DNA from: Bemisia tabaci
Lineage: Eukaryota > Arthropoda > Insecta > Hemiptera > Aleyrodidae
Assembly: GCF_918797505.1 (NCBI RefSeq)
Contig: NC_092800.1
Span: forward strand, 20,331,313 to 20,395,312
Direction of reading: 5' to 3'
Length of the DNA stretch: 64,000 nucleotides
Position numbers and translations under genes: made by a program. Under the pieces are notes generated by a model. That model saw nothing but the letters and a program-made list of their open reading frames with translations, was not told where the DNA came from and did not search any database. Positions 1 to 11,103 of this stretch are shown in pieces; positions within the stretch are counted from its first letter, which is position 1; every line of letters begins with the position of its first letter.

Positions 1-211
1 CAATGATGCTAAGATTGTGCAACTTCATTTTTTGCAATAAAATTGGGGAAATCGTGAAAAACTATGAAATTTAGATGGTAATTTTTGTCTTAAATTTACA
101 GGTTTTAGCGAGTGAAATAGAAACTATTAATGGATAATCGGGTTTTCCTCCAAGACAAAAGAAGTTGCACAATCTTAGCAACATTGCAATGCTAGTGGTT
201 CCTTTTTGCAA
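1..211. repeat. MITE family A, left end cut by window start
   Basis: This matches 54760-54989 in the same orientation over almost its full length. Inverted termini are visible as TGCTAAGATTGTGCAACTTC at 7-26 and its complement at 162-181, followed by the outer part of the right arm (GGTTCCTTTTTGCA). The left end lies outside the window. There is no coding capacity, so it is a non-autonomous element. The superfamily is not assignable because the target duplication is not visible. Confidence 0.75.
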
Positions 212-648
212 AATTCTATCCAATTATACCGAAGACCCGTTAGGATTTTAATCGAAAACAAACTTACTTTGTATGCACTGTTGCAATTTTCTGGAAGTCA
301 GGGACCGGACCTGCCTGTGTCATTTATTTCTCCATCAAAATTGCTCCTTATATCCTGACAATCAAGTTCTGTTCAGTGTGTTAAGAACGAATGTTGCAAA
401 AGCATACGTTCTCTTTGAAAATCGTATATTTTTGAATATTGTTTTTTACTGGAATAAGTTTTAAGCTCAACCGTGATGATTCTTGAATTTGCCACCAAGA
501 TTTTTTATTTCATCATCCAATCTGAATTTTTCGAAGAACAAGAAATAATTCTTGGGAAAAGTATAAATGTAGCTTAAATGAAGCGGCATCATGCTAGAGT
601 CAAGAAAAGATATTTCTTGGCGGCCACCTAAAGATTTTTTACAGTGCA
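212..648. other. No gene recognised
   Basis: AT-rich sequence with only short random reading frames on both strands. I see no splice-flanked exon, repeat or RNA gene. Confidence 0.6.
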
Positions 649-951
649 CACGGATAAAAAAAACTTCGTGCGTGGGATCCGAAGTCGAGGTCATATGGAT
701 CTCTGAAGTTTTCGGATCACATATCCAAAACTTGAGGTCCAACTGCCGAAGTGCGGCTCAGACTTGTACTTCGATTTATACCAAAGGGTTCGGGTCACAC
801 ATCTGAAGTACTCCGGTACATACTGAAGAGCCTCGATGTCTGACCCGTACTTCGGCAGCTCGACCTCAAGTTTTTGGATGCGTGATCAGAAAACTTCAGA
901 GATCCATTGACCTCAACTTCGGGTCCCATGCACGAAGTTTTTTTCTCCCTG
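649..951. repeat. Foldback MITE with CACGG-type terminus
   Basis: Two arms of roughly 100-120 bp (about 655-770 and 845-945) are near-complements. They carry CTTCGTGC, CTCTGAAGTTTTC and CAAGTTTTTGGAT-type blocks in inverted order. The ends read CACGGATAAAAAA on the left and TTTTTTTCTCCCTG on the right. The dinucleotide CA precedes the left end and follows the right end, compatible with a 2-bp target duplication. Terminus and duplication length resemble CACTA (EnSpm) elements; that assignment is inference. No ORF belongs to it. Confidence 0.7.
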
Positions 952-2199
952 CATTTATACAAAATTCTGCACCACTGTGTTTCTGTAAATTCTGTAACTC
1001 CACAAACAATCATACATGCAAGTAAAATGTGTTTTCCATGTGTTGCCAAAGGGATCATTATTATTGCCTAACCGCCAGGGGCTGTCGGCGGAACTTTTCC
1101 TTGATCCCGTGAATTTCTACACCAATTTGAAAGGTATACTCACGCGCTGCTATTGCTACGTTTTTTATGACAATTGAGGACACTAATTCTCCGCGGTTTT
1201 TTTCTGGGCATGTTCTTATCGAGGAGGTTATTTAAGTGAAAATCTTAATCCTCTTTTAATGTCTTCAGTATAACGTGCTCAACTTAGACACTTAGCATTT
1301 ACTAATCGATCTCGTACAATACTCGGGCTCTTCTTTTTCTACTGAGCGTAATTTAAATTTATTCAAATTCCCCCCGGGGAACCAACCAATGGTGTGCCCT
1401 TTCAAGGCGTTCCCCGCATCCTTTCCCCATGTACGATTTCACTAATATAAATCTAATTTATATATTATTCTTTATTTATATTCTCAGTAAGAATAATTTA
1501 ATTCCACCGTTTTTCAATAAATGCGAAGTAAATTTAATCCTGTGCAATAATGCCTCATAATTGAAGACATCTAGGAAGAAGGAAAATATTACGCGGGGGG
1601 ATAAAAATAACATTCTTTGTTGGATAGATGTTTGATTTAGTAGAGTGGGCATTTTTTGGAGTCAAATAAAGATCCTCTGCCAAATGGAAACGTATACCTT
1701 TCGAGCTGTATAGCGTTTAGTCCTTTACTAGAATTCTTTTCGGCAGTGTTGACTGTTAAGTCACGCGTTGATGGATATTTCGGTGAACTTGTTCGGTGCA
1801 CTGCATAATCCGAAGCCCTAGAGCCAGCAAGACTGTCAAAATAATGACCGTTGTTGTCGATACTCGGTAAAGTAATATTAAATCCCCGATATTGAAATTT
1901 CCACCATTACTTGAATACCAACAGAGGATCTTTACTATGATTTTCAAACACACAGTAATTACACTTAAAAATGTCGCATAGGACCATGTTTGTTACGTTC
2001 ATCTTCGCGTTCGCCGTTCCGCGACAAAGCTTTAACTGTCAGGATTGTATTCATCCCTGCTGTCGTTCACGTATTTTCGTCTAAATATCTGGTGGTTTTT
2101 TTTTATTTTTCTTTTTTTTCGTTTGCGTCAGGAGTTTCAACGTCCTGACATTCAAAGCGATCTCGCGGAACTTTGAACTTCACGAAAGAATAATGTTAA
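952..2199. other. No gene recognised
   Basis: Unique-looking AT-rich DNA. Short frames on both strands have no recognisable domain or repeat partner in the window. Confidence 0.55.
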
Positions 2200-2464
2200 A
2201 ATTCGACGGTGTAAGTCGGCAATCACAGAACTCGGTTTGCGACGTCGCAGACTTCCTGTCATAGGTACTTCACTTTTTAAACGGAAAATTACTCAACGGC
2301 AATTCTTTAAAACTGCTGTGATTTTTCTTCGCCGTGCGAAGAAAATTCTGCAAAAAGATCAAGGAATGGTGTCAATTTGTTCTCCTTTAAAAAAATAACA
2401 TAGAGGCGGAAATTTTCAGACACCGCAAACGAGATATGTAATTGCGGACTTACGCCGTCGAATT
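2200..2464. repeat. MITE family B, copy 1
   Basis: About 265 bp bounded by the inverted repeat AATTCGACGGTGTAAGTC (2200-2217, continuing to 2223) and its near-complement at 2441-2464. The interior block around CTCGGTTTGCG...GCAGACTTCCTGTCAT recurs at 39551-39806, where imperfect inverted ends are also visible. It is a non-autonomous DNA element with no coding capacity. Confidence 0.65.
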
Positions 2465-2559
2465 GTTTACTGTGTAGCTCATTCTTGTAATTTTTGTAAT
2501 AACACTGATGTAGCTTGTTCTTTGAGGCTGTCTAAAGTCCGGAAGGTTTGCGTGCGGGT

Positions 2560-2596
<37 letters not shown>

Positions 2597-5084
2597 CTTT
2601 TTAATTTTCAGGTACTTTTGTCACGAGTCCCCTTCTCTCGCCGGGTCGTACGTTTAGCTTTTTTTCTAAGTTGCCGAGCTCCAATCGATTCCACAACATT
2701 TTTTTAGCCTTGATTGTGGCTGACTTTCATGTCGACGCACTGTAATCTCCCATCCAATGTATTGTTGATCGATCGCTGTTTCATCTCTTTCGAACGGTCG
2801 AATTAGGACCAAGTGGCAAAGATGAAGAATATTTATAGCCTCTGTTTTTTCATCTAAGATCGGCTGCATTCAACCCCTATCATCGAAAACGAGAAATGGA
2901 AAAGTATTGGAACTTGAGCATTTAAAATTCAAGTTATTCAAGAGGTCGATGTCACCTTGATTGCGTCACGCGTTGTTTACTTACAAAGCTCATAATGCCA
3001 CTTAAGAATTGACTTCAAAACTTGACTAATTAGATGTGTGAGCTGATATATCACTCAATTTGTCAAGGACAGTAACCCCTTCCTTCCACGCTCACATGAT
3101 TATTGGTTCACTTTTAGAACAATGAGGGACTCTGTGTTCTAAACAAACCACATCGGCACATCATCAGTATTTTTATTCCAATTTTTTCAAATTGCGAACA
3201 GTGCCCAATGCGTACTCAACATGAATGACAGGAATCATGTTTTCGAGCAGCGTGATGATCTTCAGGGGAAGCAATTTCGGCAGAGTACTTTACACGAATT
3301 ACATCTCTGGTGTTTTGGAGCAACCTTTCTCGTTCCCACGATGCTAACAGTTTCGATTGAGCGCTCAATTTGATCCACATCACTGGTATATTTGCCGAAT
3401 CTTGTTTTGCTATAATAAAAGCAAGTTTCCATCTTATCGAGTTGCCGAATTTCAGAGTTGATCCTCGCTCGTCTCAAGCCCCAAAAAATCACCCAGAACT
3501 TCAGACCTCTTATGACCTGAATTAACAGTATTAATACATACGATTGATTTCTACCGCAAATTGATGGTACGACGGAAAGCACAGAGTTCATACAACGGTC
3601 CAACGTCCAAGTCCCATTGGCGGTATGCCAGGGATCAGTCCGGTGATCATTGTTGTCAGATGGTGCTGTCAAACAGTACTTTTCCCTTATTTAACCCTTG
3701 TATACTATCCAAATTTGAATTCACAACCTGGCAACTTCGCTGGTAATCGCCGAATGCATCAGACAGGATTGTAACCTCAGCAAGGAAAAAATCATTCCAG
3801 GTATCCTAATCATAAGAGACGGCACCTGCAGGTTTCCGGAACGAAGTGTTCCGAACATCTGAGTACTTAGAAGCCTATAGAGCTTCAATTTTGAAGTCAA
3901 ACTTCCGAGTTGTTTTAAGGTCTATGATGAATCCATCCAAAATTTACGACATGAAGATCCAGGAGCTACCTATATTCTGGCCGGTGAAGTGAGCACACTG
4001 TCAGAGAGTGTTCACTCAGTCTTGAGCACTGAACAGCCATGAACGTATACTCGAAGAAGTCACTCTGGAAATGTATCTGCACAATTGAAGGCACCGCTAG
4101 TTATATTAAACGATACCTGCCCCTCGGGCAATGACTGATATCCGCGACGCCAGCGTTTCCAAGCCGTCTCGATTTTTTTAAAATTTGGAGCTCACCATCC
4201 CTCAGTCACTGTGGGGCCTTATCTCAAGAATGTTCTACTTGCCATCAAATTGCTGAAGACAAACTGTTCTCGCGCCTAAAGTCTAAAAACAACTATGTCA
4301 GAAGTTACGTTAATTGAAGTGGTGATGCTTTGGACAGCAGCGAGTGGGAGTCATCCGTTTTTGAAGATCCCACTAATACCGATGAAGCACACGTTGGGAT
4401 CGGAGTTGGTACCCTTCACCCAGTAGCTGCAAGTTTTGTACATTTTTTCCTCCTCTTCGCTGGCCCAGGAATTTGCCCAGCGCTCACTGGTGACGTTGAT
4501 CTGAAGAGGTCGGCTTAGAATACAGCCATACCGCTGCTTTGCTACTGGTAATACGAATTTACAATGACTCGCACCGCACCCTAGTCCAAGTACAGCAGAC
4601 ACCAATCGGAAGATGACTGATTACGGTTTTACGACGAATGATATATTTTTTTGCGTCAACGCAAAAGGCTTCGTAACCATCGGACTAACTTATTGTGTTG
4701 ATTGATCTCCCTGCAAAAATAAATACTGAAGCAGTTGAAACGCGATTTCAGCTCTGTACTATTTTTCAAAATGGAACTTTTTCCCTGTCTTATCAGAGAA
4801 ATCATTCGACGGAATCAGATTAATTGCAAGTACAAACTATCGCGAGAATGCTCACGATCTTTGTGGGTGCATTATGTAGGCTCGGTCATTATTTCAGTCG
4901 ATGATCGTGTCACTTTCGAAGATAGTGCAAGTCTCTCGCATTAGCTAAATACATCCACCAGCGTTCACATTTCCTGAAGACTCATGCCTGAAAGCTGACT
5001 CTCTCAGCGCCAGACTCAGTAATCGCACCTTACTCTAAGCTAGTAATGATACACCGATAGTAATTCAGCTTGTTCTGATTGCTA
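2465..5084. other. No gene recognised; long T-run
   Basis: The stretch holds a 35-base T homopolymer near 2562-2596 interrupted by one C, which could be the A-tail of a minus-strand retroposed fragment. Otherwise only short frames without domains. The longest, minus 3262-3672 (136 codons), has no recognisable motif and no repeat partner. Confidence 0.5.
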
Positions 5085-5625
5085 AAATGGAAAACCTAAA
5101 AGACCCATTTACTCTCTTACGAGAAATCGGCTTACACTAACCGCTGCAGAGTCTGTTAGCAACGCCACAAACCTATTATTGCTGCGGAGACTTATTGCCC
5201 AAAATTATGGCCAGGATATTGAAGTGGCAAACCTAGAAGACGCATTTCTACTCTCCCGAGAAAGCGGCGCACATTACCGCTGCAGAACCTGCTAGCAACG
5301 CCACAAACCCATTATTGCTGCGGAGACTTATTACCCAAAATTATGGCCAGGATATTGAAGTGGCAAACCTAGAAGACGCATTTCTACTCTCCCGAGAAAG
5401 CGGCGTACATTACCGCTGCAGAACCTGCTAGCAACGCCACAAACCCATTATTGCTGCGGAGACTTATTGCCCAAAATTATGGCCAGGATATTGAAGTGGC
5501 AAACCTAGAAGACGCATTTCTACTCTCCCGAGAAAGCGGCGTACATTACCGCTGAAGAACCTGCTAGCAACGCCACAAACGCATTATTGCTGTGGAGAGC
5601 CATCGCCCAAAATTATGGCCAGGAA
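5085..5625. repeat. 136-bp tandem repeat, about 4 copies
   Basis: The block GGCCAGGA recurs at 5209, 5345, 5481 and 5617, exactly 136 bp apart. The middle copies are almost identical; the first (from about 5085) and last are diverged. That fits a short array with degenerate edges. The unit contains GCAACGCCACAAAC and GAGAAAGCGGCG blocks. I see no coding frame maintained across copies. Confidence 0.9.
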
Positions 5626-6275
5626 AATGGTATCGAGATGGTGACTTTGCTCAGACCAGAGAACATTACAAATATTGGACAATATTATTGTGGACTTCCC
5701 CAGAATTCTCTAGAAAAACCTCTCTAGATGAAGAGGGGATCTGAAGGACAATGATATGAAAGATTACAAGAAGTGGAACATTTGTGGAAAGGAAACATGT
5801 ACGATTGCAACTCCAGGACGAATGTTCGCTATGGCGTAGCCCGGCGGCGAGAACTCCGGGGAATTTTTCTCCAAGATGAATGATGGTAGAATATATTGAT
5901 AAAACTGTAAAAAGCTTGCGCATGGTATATTTGTACGAAAGTCATCCGCTAGTGCCACATTGGCCAACTAGGAAGAATTTTCGATTCAACTTACGGTGTG
6001 CAAGTTTTAATTTGTCTAATTGTATCGAGACTGTTTGAATAACATGAAGTGGAAAATTTAAAAATCAGGAAAATATAAAATGAAGGGGAAAAAATTAAAA
6101 AATTCAAGGAATTGTCTTTTAAAAAAATAAAAAGAACTAAAGAAACTTATAAGAAAAATGAACAGAAATGAATCATTGAAAACCACGAACTCGTGCGAAA
6201 ATAGGCAGAAATAGAAAAAACGAAAAAATTAATGAAATTTAAATTAATAAAAATGAAAAAATAAATAAAAAAAAG

Positions 6276-6311
<36 letters not shown>

Positions 6312-6453
6312 AAGAAGTGACGAAGAAAATTACCGCGTTACAAGTTTGTATTTATATTGTAATCGATTCATCCATATTTGTAAATGGAAGTCTGTACCTC
6401 GAAGCCAAAGGACCGTACACCTACATCTTTTCCGTCTCACTGCTTCGTGGAAT
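5626..6453. other. No gene recognised; A-rich tract
   Basis: From about 6055 the plus strand becomes very A-rich and ends in a poly-A run at roughly 6272-6310. This could be the tail of a plus-strand retroposed sequence, but no upstream element can be identified and no flanking target duplication is evident. Confidence 0.5.
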
Positions 6454-6609
6454 ATAAGTTACACCATGGGTGTCATTCTAATCTTTGTTAACTAATGTTT
6501 TAAAACGTTTTACCAGTATGCAAGTTTGAACATAAGTTACACCATGGGTGTCATTCTAATCTTTGTTAACTAATGTTTTAAAACGTTTTACCAGTATGCA
6601 AGTTTGATG
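6454..6609. repeat. 78-bp tandem duplication
   Basis: Two consecutive, essentially identical 78-bp units, 6454-6531 and 6532-6609. Each contains CACCATGGGTGTCATTCTAA and a TTTTAAAACGTTTTA near-palindrome. Near identity indicates a recent local duplication. Confidence 0.9.
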
Positions 6610-7194
6610 CCATAAGTTCAGTTGTTTTAACCCTTCGCAAGATATTGGTTACAGTCCTTTGGCTTTAAGTGATTGTAAACTAAGTGTCCATAAATATTTT
6701 CGATGTGAGCCCCTAGCGCCTCGCTGCCTTTTGCAAAGGAAAATAAATCGTAGCTCTTACATTGCTTTGTCAATAGCACGTACTTTTTTAGTTTTGAGTA
6801 TTATTTACGCCCCGGAAACATTGCAGTATTGTAACCAGTACCGAAATAATTAATAAGACAGTAGAATTCATTGAGATTGGCACCAGAATGTTAGCATGGG
6901 CTTGAAGGAACTTAGTAATTTAAGAACTACGATTCTCTTTACTTTGGGTGATCCATTTGAGGGTTGTTAAAGTCAATGTGCCAAGCGTTTCGGCCATTTT
7001 TTTACCCCGCCTCCCCTCCACGTTATACCTTATCAGTTTAGGCACCTCCCCTCCCCTTCTCGAAACGACTTACGTAATACTTGGAAAGTCCCTATTAATT
7101 TCATGCTATCAAAAAAATAAATTATTCAAGTTCTAATTAGACCTGTGTGTACGTTACTTCTCTTATCTGTACAACTGCGAACTAGATTTTTCAA
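6610..7194. other. No gene recognised
   Basis: Short plus-strand frames only (6659-6853, 6948-7136), with no domain, splice signal or repeat partner. Confidence 0.55.
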
Positions 7195-7409
7195 CACTGG
7201 AAAATAGTCTTGACTAGTTAATAGTCAGACCTTTGAACTTTTGACATGAAAGAATACTCATGATTTAGTTGGATTTTTGCTTGAACCTTGAGCCAAGTCT
7301 CTTAATTTAAGCGGACTTCCTTTCGATTCAAGCAAGGATCGAGACTATTTTTTCTTGTCAAATTTTTTAAGGCACTGAACTCAAGATCCAAGAGACTTTT
7401 TCTCCAGTG
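7195..7409. repeat. CACTGG-terminus foldback MITE, copy 1
   Basis: 215 bp starting CACTGGAAAATAG and ending TTTTTCTCCAGTG, with an interior that folds back on itself (blocks CTTAATTTAAGCGGA and TCAAGCAAGGATC). A second copy with the same ends lies at 34134-34366. AA flanks both ends, consistent with a 2-bp target duplication. CACTG ends plus a 2-bp duplication suggest a non-autonomous CACTA (EnSpm) element; this is inference. Confidence 0.75.
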
Positions 7410-8926
7410 AACCCACGCACTTGCAAGCCTATAAACGAACTAATATTTGTTAGTACAAACAGGTCAAAATAATGAATTTATTTCATAATATTCTCTTCAA
7501 AATATTCTCTTCATACATATACGTATCGTACCCTCAGAATTGTATTTTCATGTTCTGTTCTCTTGGTGCATTTTTAATCGTTAAAGAAGGATTGAACACG
7601 CTTTTTCTTGTTCTCAAAAGTTTTGCTAAAGAATCTGTGTTAATATTGTAGGCAATTCCAGCGAAGTTTTGATCCTAACGAACATCTGCGAGTGCTAAAA
7701 TTTTGTGATATCGGACCTACGGAGTGATTATTGAATATCATTCAATTTTTTACTCTCTTTAATCTCTTCGTCCAGTCGCAAGCGGATCGGTTCCATTGCT
7801 AGGGTTCAACATCAAAACATTAGATTTGCTATTCCGTACTCATGAATGATTAGCGGTCTAGGATCGAAGCAATAAATGAAGTAAAATTAAATCTAGCTAT
7901 GTGCGATCTCATTGCTAGGGAAGCGAAAATTAGTGAGTTAATATCGTTCAAAAGAAGTGTACTAAAAAGTATACTCAAATTTCAAAAGAAATCCTGGAAA
8001 ATTTCTAGATGAGCTCATTGTATCGGGGAGAGACTTGTACCCTGGATCGATTTCCCATTTTTTTTTTTTTTTTTTTTTGATACTCTACCGTGAAATTCAT
8101 AGTTTTTACTGATATGGCTTACATTGGAGTAGGGGTCCTTAATAACATATAATTTTTGGGTCTGGATCAGATAATTTTGAGGTGGTTTTTGGGGTTTCCG
8201 TGTAGTGACCCAATATTTTGGATACGCCTTCGCAGAGGGAACTTACACATATGTGCATGTATTTTAAAACTGAAGATGGCAGAGTAGTATCTATCGAGTC
8301 CACATTACTCTGGGAGGAAATTGAAGCCAAAAATTTGATCCCGCCCGGCGGGAGCAAATCCAGCGGTCGCAATTCCAAAACTCTGTATCTTGGACTGTCT
8401 CTTGGGACTGTATCTTGGAATGCTTGACTGAAATTCTATATTCCTCCTACTAAACTGGTATTTAAGCTGTAAATAGAGCATAACACACACAAGTTGATAT
8501 AAAGGATGTAAGTTTCATGAAACTTGTAGGTTGAAGTTAAACTGGATGATGAAATAGAACCTTCTTTTTTTAAATGTTCAATGTTACAATTCTGTCTCTC
8601 ATCCTTTGCGGAGAGCTTTGACGCTTTGAATTATTGTCTAAAGTAGGTCAGCCTTTACTTATAATTTAAGACTATCCCTCTCTCAAAAATTTGGTTTTTT
8701 CTTTTTAGTATTCTGTAAACGACAGGAAGGCATCACTTAAGCAAAAACTTAAATGATCAAATAGGTTAGAATAAAGCCCATTAAGGTGATTTAAATTTAT
8801 GAGTTTACATTTTAGAATAAACATAACTTTTTACTTCATAGTATAAGTTTTCCAGTTTTAGAGTTCCAGTTCCAGAGTTTAGATTTTCCGATTCTTTCGT
8901 GGTGTGAGATTCGGGATCCGGATACG
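7410..8926. other. No gene recognised
   Basis: AT-rich DNA with a T homopolymer near 8059-8078. Opposed short frames around 8139-8490 are mutual shadows without a recognisable product. Confidence 0.5.
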
Positions 8927-8944
8927 TTAGGTTAGGTTAGGTTA
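8927..8944 (+). repeat. Interstitial TTAGG tract
   Basis: Three full TTAGG units plus TTA. TTAGG is the canonical arthropod telomere repeat. The tract lies 16 bp from the 3' end of NS1 remnant 1. It is short enough that chance or repair-associated addition are both possible. Confidence 0.6.
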
Positions 8945-8959
8945 TATTGAGTATACTTC

Positions 8960-9604
8960 TCACATACTATAGAACATACTATAGAACAGATAAATTAATG
9001 TCAGTGGGTGTATTTTTAATTTATGATCTCTTAGAAACGGTGCGCCCCTCCATTTATGTTTAATTATCCTTGAGTTGAACGCCGGGTCCTTGGGGAATAT
9101 GTCGTTATTCGACAATATGATCACCGGCGTTCGGTGTAGAATGTGATCCATCATGTATTTTACCTTGACATTGCAAGTGTCCCCCCCGAGGATGGTTTTT
9201 AGGGTTTCGAAACTGCCACTCTCCGCTGCAGGCTCGTTCCAAAGGATCACTCTGCGCTGCACGCATTCCTGCAACGGAAAGTTGTCGTGGCGTGTAAAGT
9301 TACCCATTTGACCGTAATTGATCATAAGGTGAATGACGCTATCAAAGAAGAAATTTTTCCCCGAGTTGGGGGCTCCTAAAATGAAGAGGGTATTTACTTT
9401 TGGGCGCACTTTTTCTAACACATCTAAGATATCTTGGAGGAATGATTTAATATTTTCGTATCCCATCTGCCATGTGAGGAGGTCCAAACATATTTCATAA
9501 GATTTTAAGATGTTAAAGTAATACTCCGATGGAGTATCACTCGCAAAGAGAAGCTTATCCGTGTCTATACGGTTAACGTGATTAAATATTTTTATTATTG
9601 ACAT
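8960..9604 (-). pseudogene. Endogenous parvovirus NS1 helicase remnant 1
   Basis: 214 codons covering the superfamily 3 helicase domain of a parvovirus NS1, the replication initiator. Visible motifs: Walker A GAPNSGKN (residues 77-84), Walker B VILWNEP (119-125), motif B' around 136-150, motif C VIILSNN (161-167) and a basic residue at R179. The nuclease domain and the C-terminus are absent; NS1 proteins are usually 500-700 residues or more. Homology with remnant 2 (28350-29171) continues upstream of this ATG, where an in-frame TAA replaces a serine codon. The reading frame therefore begins at an internal methionine. The last ~20 codons after APFL are probably flanking sequence. The helicase core is otherwise uninterrupted. 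It is very likely an old insertion in the host genome; whether it is expressed is unknown. Confidence 0.9.
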
Positions 9605-9640
9605 TTTTTAAATTTGATATGATGAATATGAATTTTGATA

Positions 9641-9676
9641 CTCCGCCGCAATGAGATTCCCCTCATTGCGGCGGAG
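9641..9676. other. Perfect 15-bp stem hairpin at viral junction
   Basis: CTCCGCCGCAATGAG (9641-9655), a 6-base loop, then its exact complement (9662-9676). It lies where the AT-rich NS1-like sequence gives way to the GC-rich capsid-like sequence. It might be a terminal or junction structure of the viral source, or a terminator-like hairpin. The sequence alone does not distinguish these. Confidence 0.8.
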
Positions 9677-9716
9677 GTGGTCCTGAGCAGGTCGCTCTTA
9701 AAAGAGACCTTAGTTT

Positions 9717-11103
9717 TAGGACCCAAGATAGCCCACTCCTGCGGCCTTACTAAGAGGAACCCGTCTAAAGCGGAGACTGCTGTAGCGAGGGGCCACATCT
9801 TTGACGATGCCGAAGGCGGCATAGTAGTCAGCCGCATCAGCATATGTGCACGTAAAGGGCTGTGCGCGGACGCCGGGATATAGGTTGAATTCGGGAGCCC
9901 ACCCCGTATAGTGCAGCATGGCACGTTTGAGCATGGAGTACCGCCTAGCCTCAGCCCCCGGTGCGAGAGGCTCACAAACTTGGCGGATCAACACGTTGGC
10001 GGCCGCCTGTGGAACACCACCGTTGAGGAATGTCACCACATTTGTAGTGGTTAAGGACATGGAGAATAGGTATGTGGTGCTGAATTTAGTCAGCAGCGAC
10101 ACATGCGAGCAGACCAATTGGACTCTGGTCTGGCCAGAGAAGGCGACGAAGCATTCTACTTCGTTGCGCCTGTGGACATCGTCCGCAAGTGGCAACTTAC
10201 CCATCGCCCTGTAGTAGGGATGGAGGTCAGCCGGGGTAGGGACGCTGATGGGCTCGAGGTTCATAAACTTGCACATCCTGTAATGACATGCTGCGTCGCC
10301 CTGGCCTCTGGTGGCATAACGCACGCAAATGACGTCCAAGGCGTAATGTATACCCCTGCAGTATGAATAATGCTCACGCCTGCTGTTGGCCAAATTATAG
10401 GCAAAGGTGAGCAATTGTTGGGAGGTCCGGGCTGCAGCTGCTACGTTGCCTGGCCAACCGGCTGCGGGTGCTGCGCAGTAAAGCAGCAGACATATTTTTA
10501 TGGAGGGCCACTTGACGTAGCACATATCGGGGGTACGGGCCCTGACGGCGGACGCTACGCGATAGCCGCTCCTGGCCATCCAAAGGATGGCCTGTATCTC
10601 ACCCCGTTCGAGTCGACTCCTTCGCGGAGGAAGACATATCTCTCATTGACATATTGCCTGAATATAGGTGCGGAGACGACTGGGTTGGCGTCAAGTAGGA
10701 TAAACTTGACTGCGTTCTCATTGGCCACGAAACCGGGGTATGCGAGGGCATTATTGGCCAACCCTTGGTAGTCCAGGACCATGGCCCAGGAAGCCAACTT
10801 TACATAAAGGGCGCTACAGTCCCACAGTCAGGTGGCGTAAGCTAACCCTAAACACGTCTGGGGGACGAACAAAGGGTCGATGATGTTGAGGAGAGGGTTC
10901 AAGACATTGGAAAGGGCCCTGGAACTGATTCCCGTGCCTGTTTTTAGATCTTCTATGACAGAAGCATCGACCTGGCCGAGCATGATGGCAGAGCCAAACT
11001 TTGGGATGTACGTCTTAGTGACGTTCTGCAGTAACGCTTCTGCGTCATCCTAGAAAACGGAAGTGTTCACGACGACAGGGACCCGTGTCTGCATGATCTG
11101 GTC
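9717..11103 (-). pseudogene. GC-rich virus capsid-like remnant, broken
   Basis: A minus-strand coding remnant, clearly richer in GC than all flanks. From 11103 the frame runs to 10555 with in-frame stops near 11055 (TAG) and 10828 (TGA). An overlapping frame in another phase then runs 10579-9717 (287 codons), implying a frameshift at 10555-10579. The proteins are rich in Ala, Tyr, Arg and hydrophobic residues (for example ALLQNVTKTYIPKFG and HYTGWAPEFNLYPG) and resemble a viral structural protein. I cannot name the family: it does not look like a parvovirus VP, and a toti-like dsRNA virus capsid is one possibility held weakly. Its 5' portion is displaced to 14163-14240 by the satellite array. 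Immediate proximity to NS1 suggests co-integration or recombination. Confidence 0.4.

Noticed and set aside
2522..2707. Plus-strand frame with a Phe run
   Set aside because: Driven by a T homopolymer, no other coding evidence.
9717..10579. Intact 287-residue viral capsid gene
   Set aside because: Upstream coding in another phase plus two stops show it is only the downstream part of a broken gene; the ATG is internal.
8960..11103. A complete integrated densovirus genome
   Set aside because: NS1 lacks its nuclease and C-terminal parts, the adjacent capsid-like region is not recognisably parvoviral, and no NS2 or terminal repeats can be shown.
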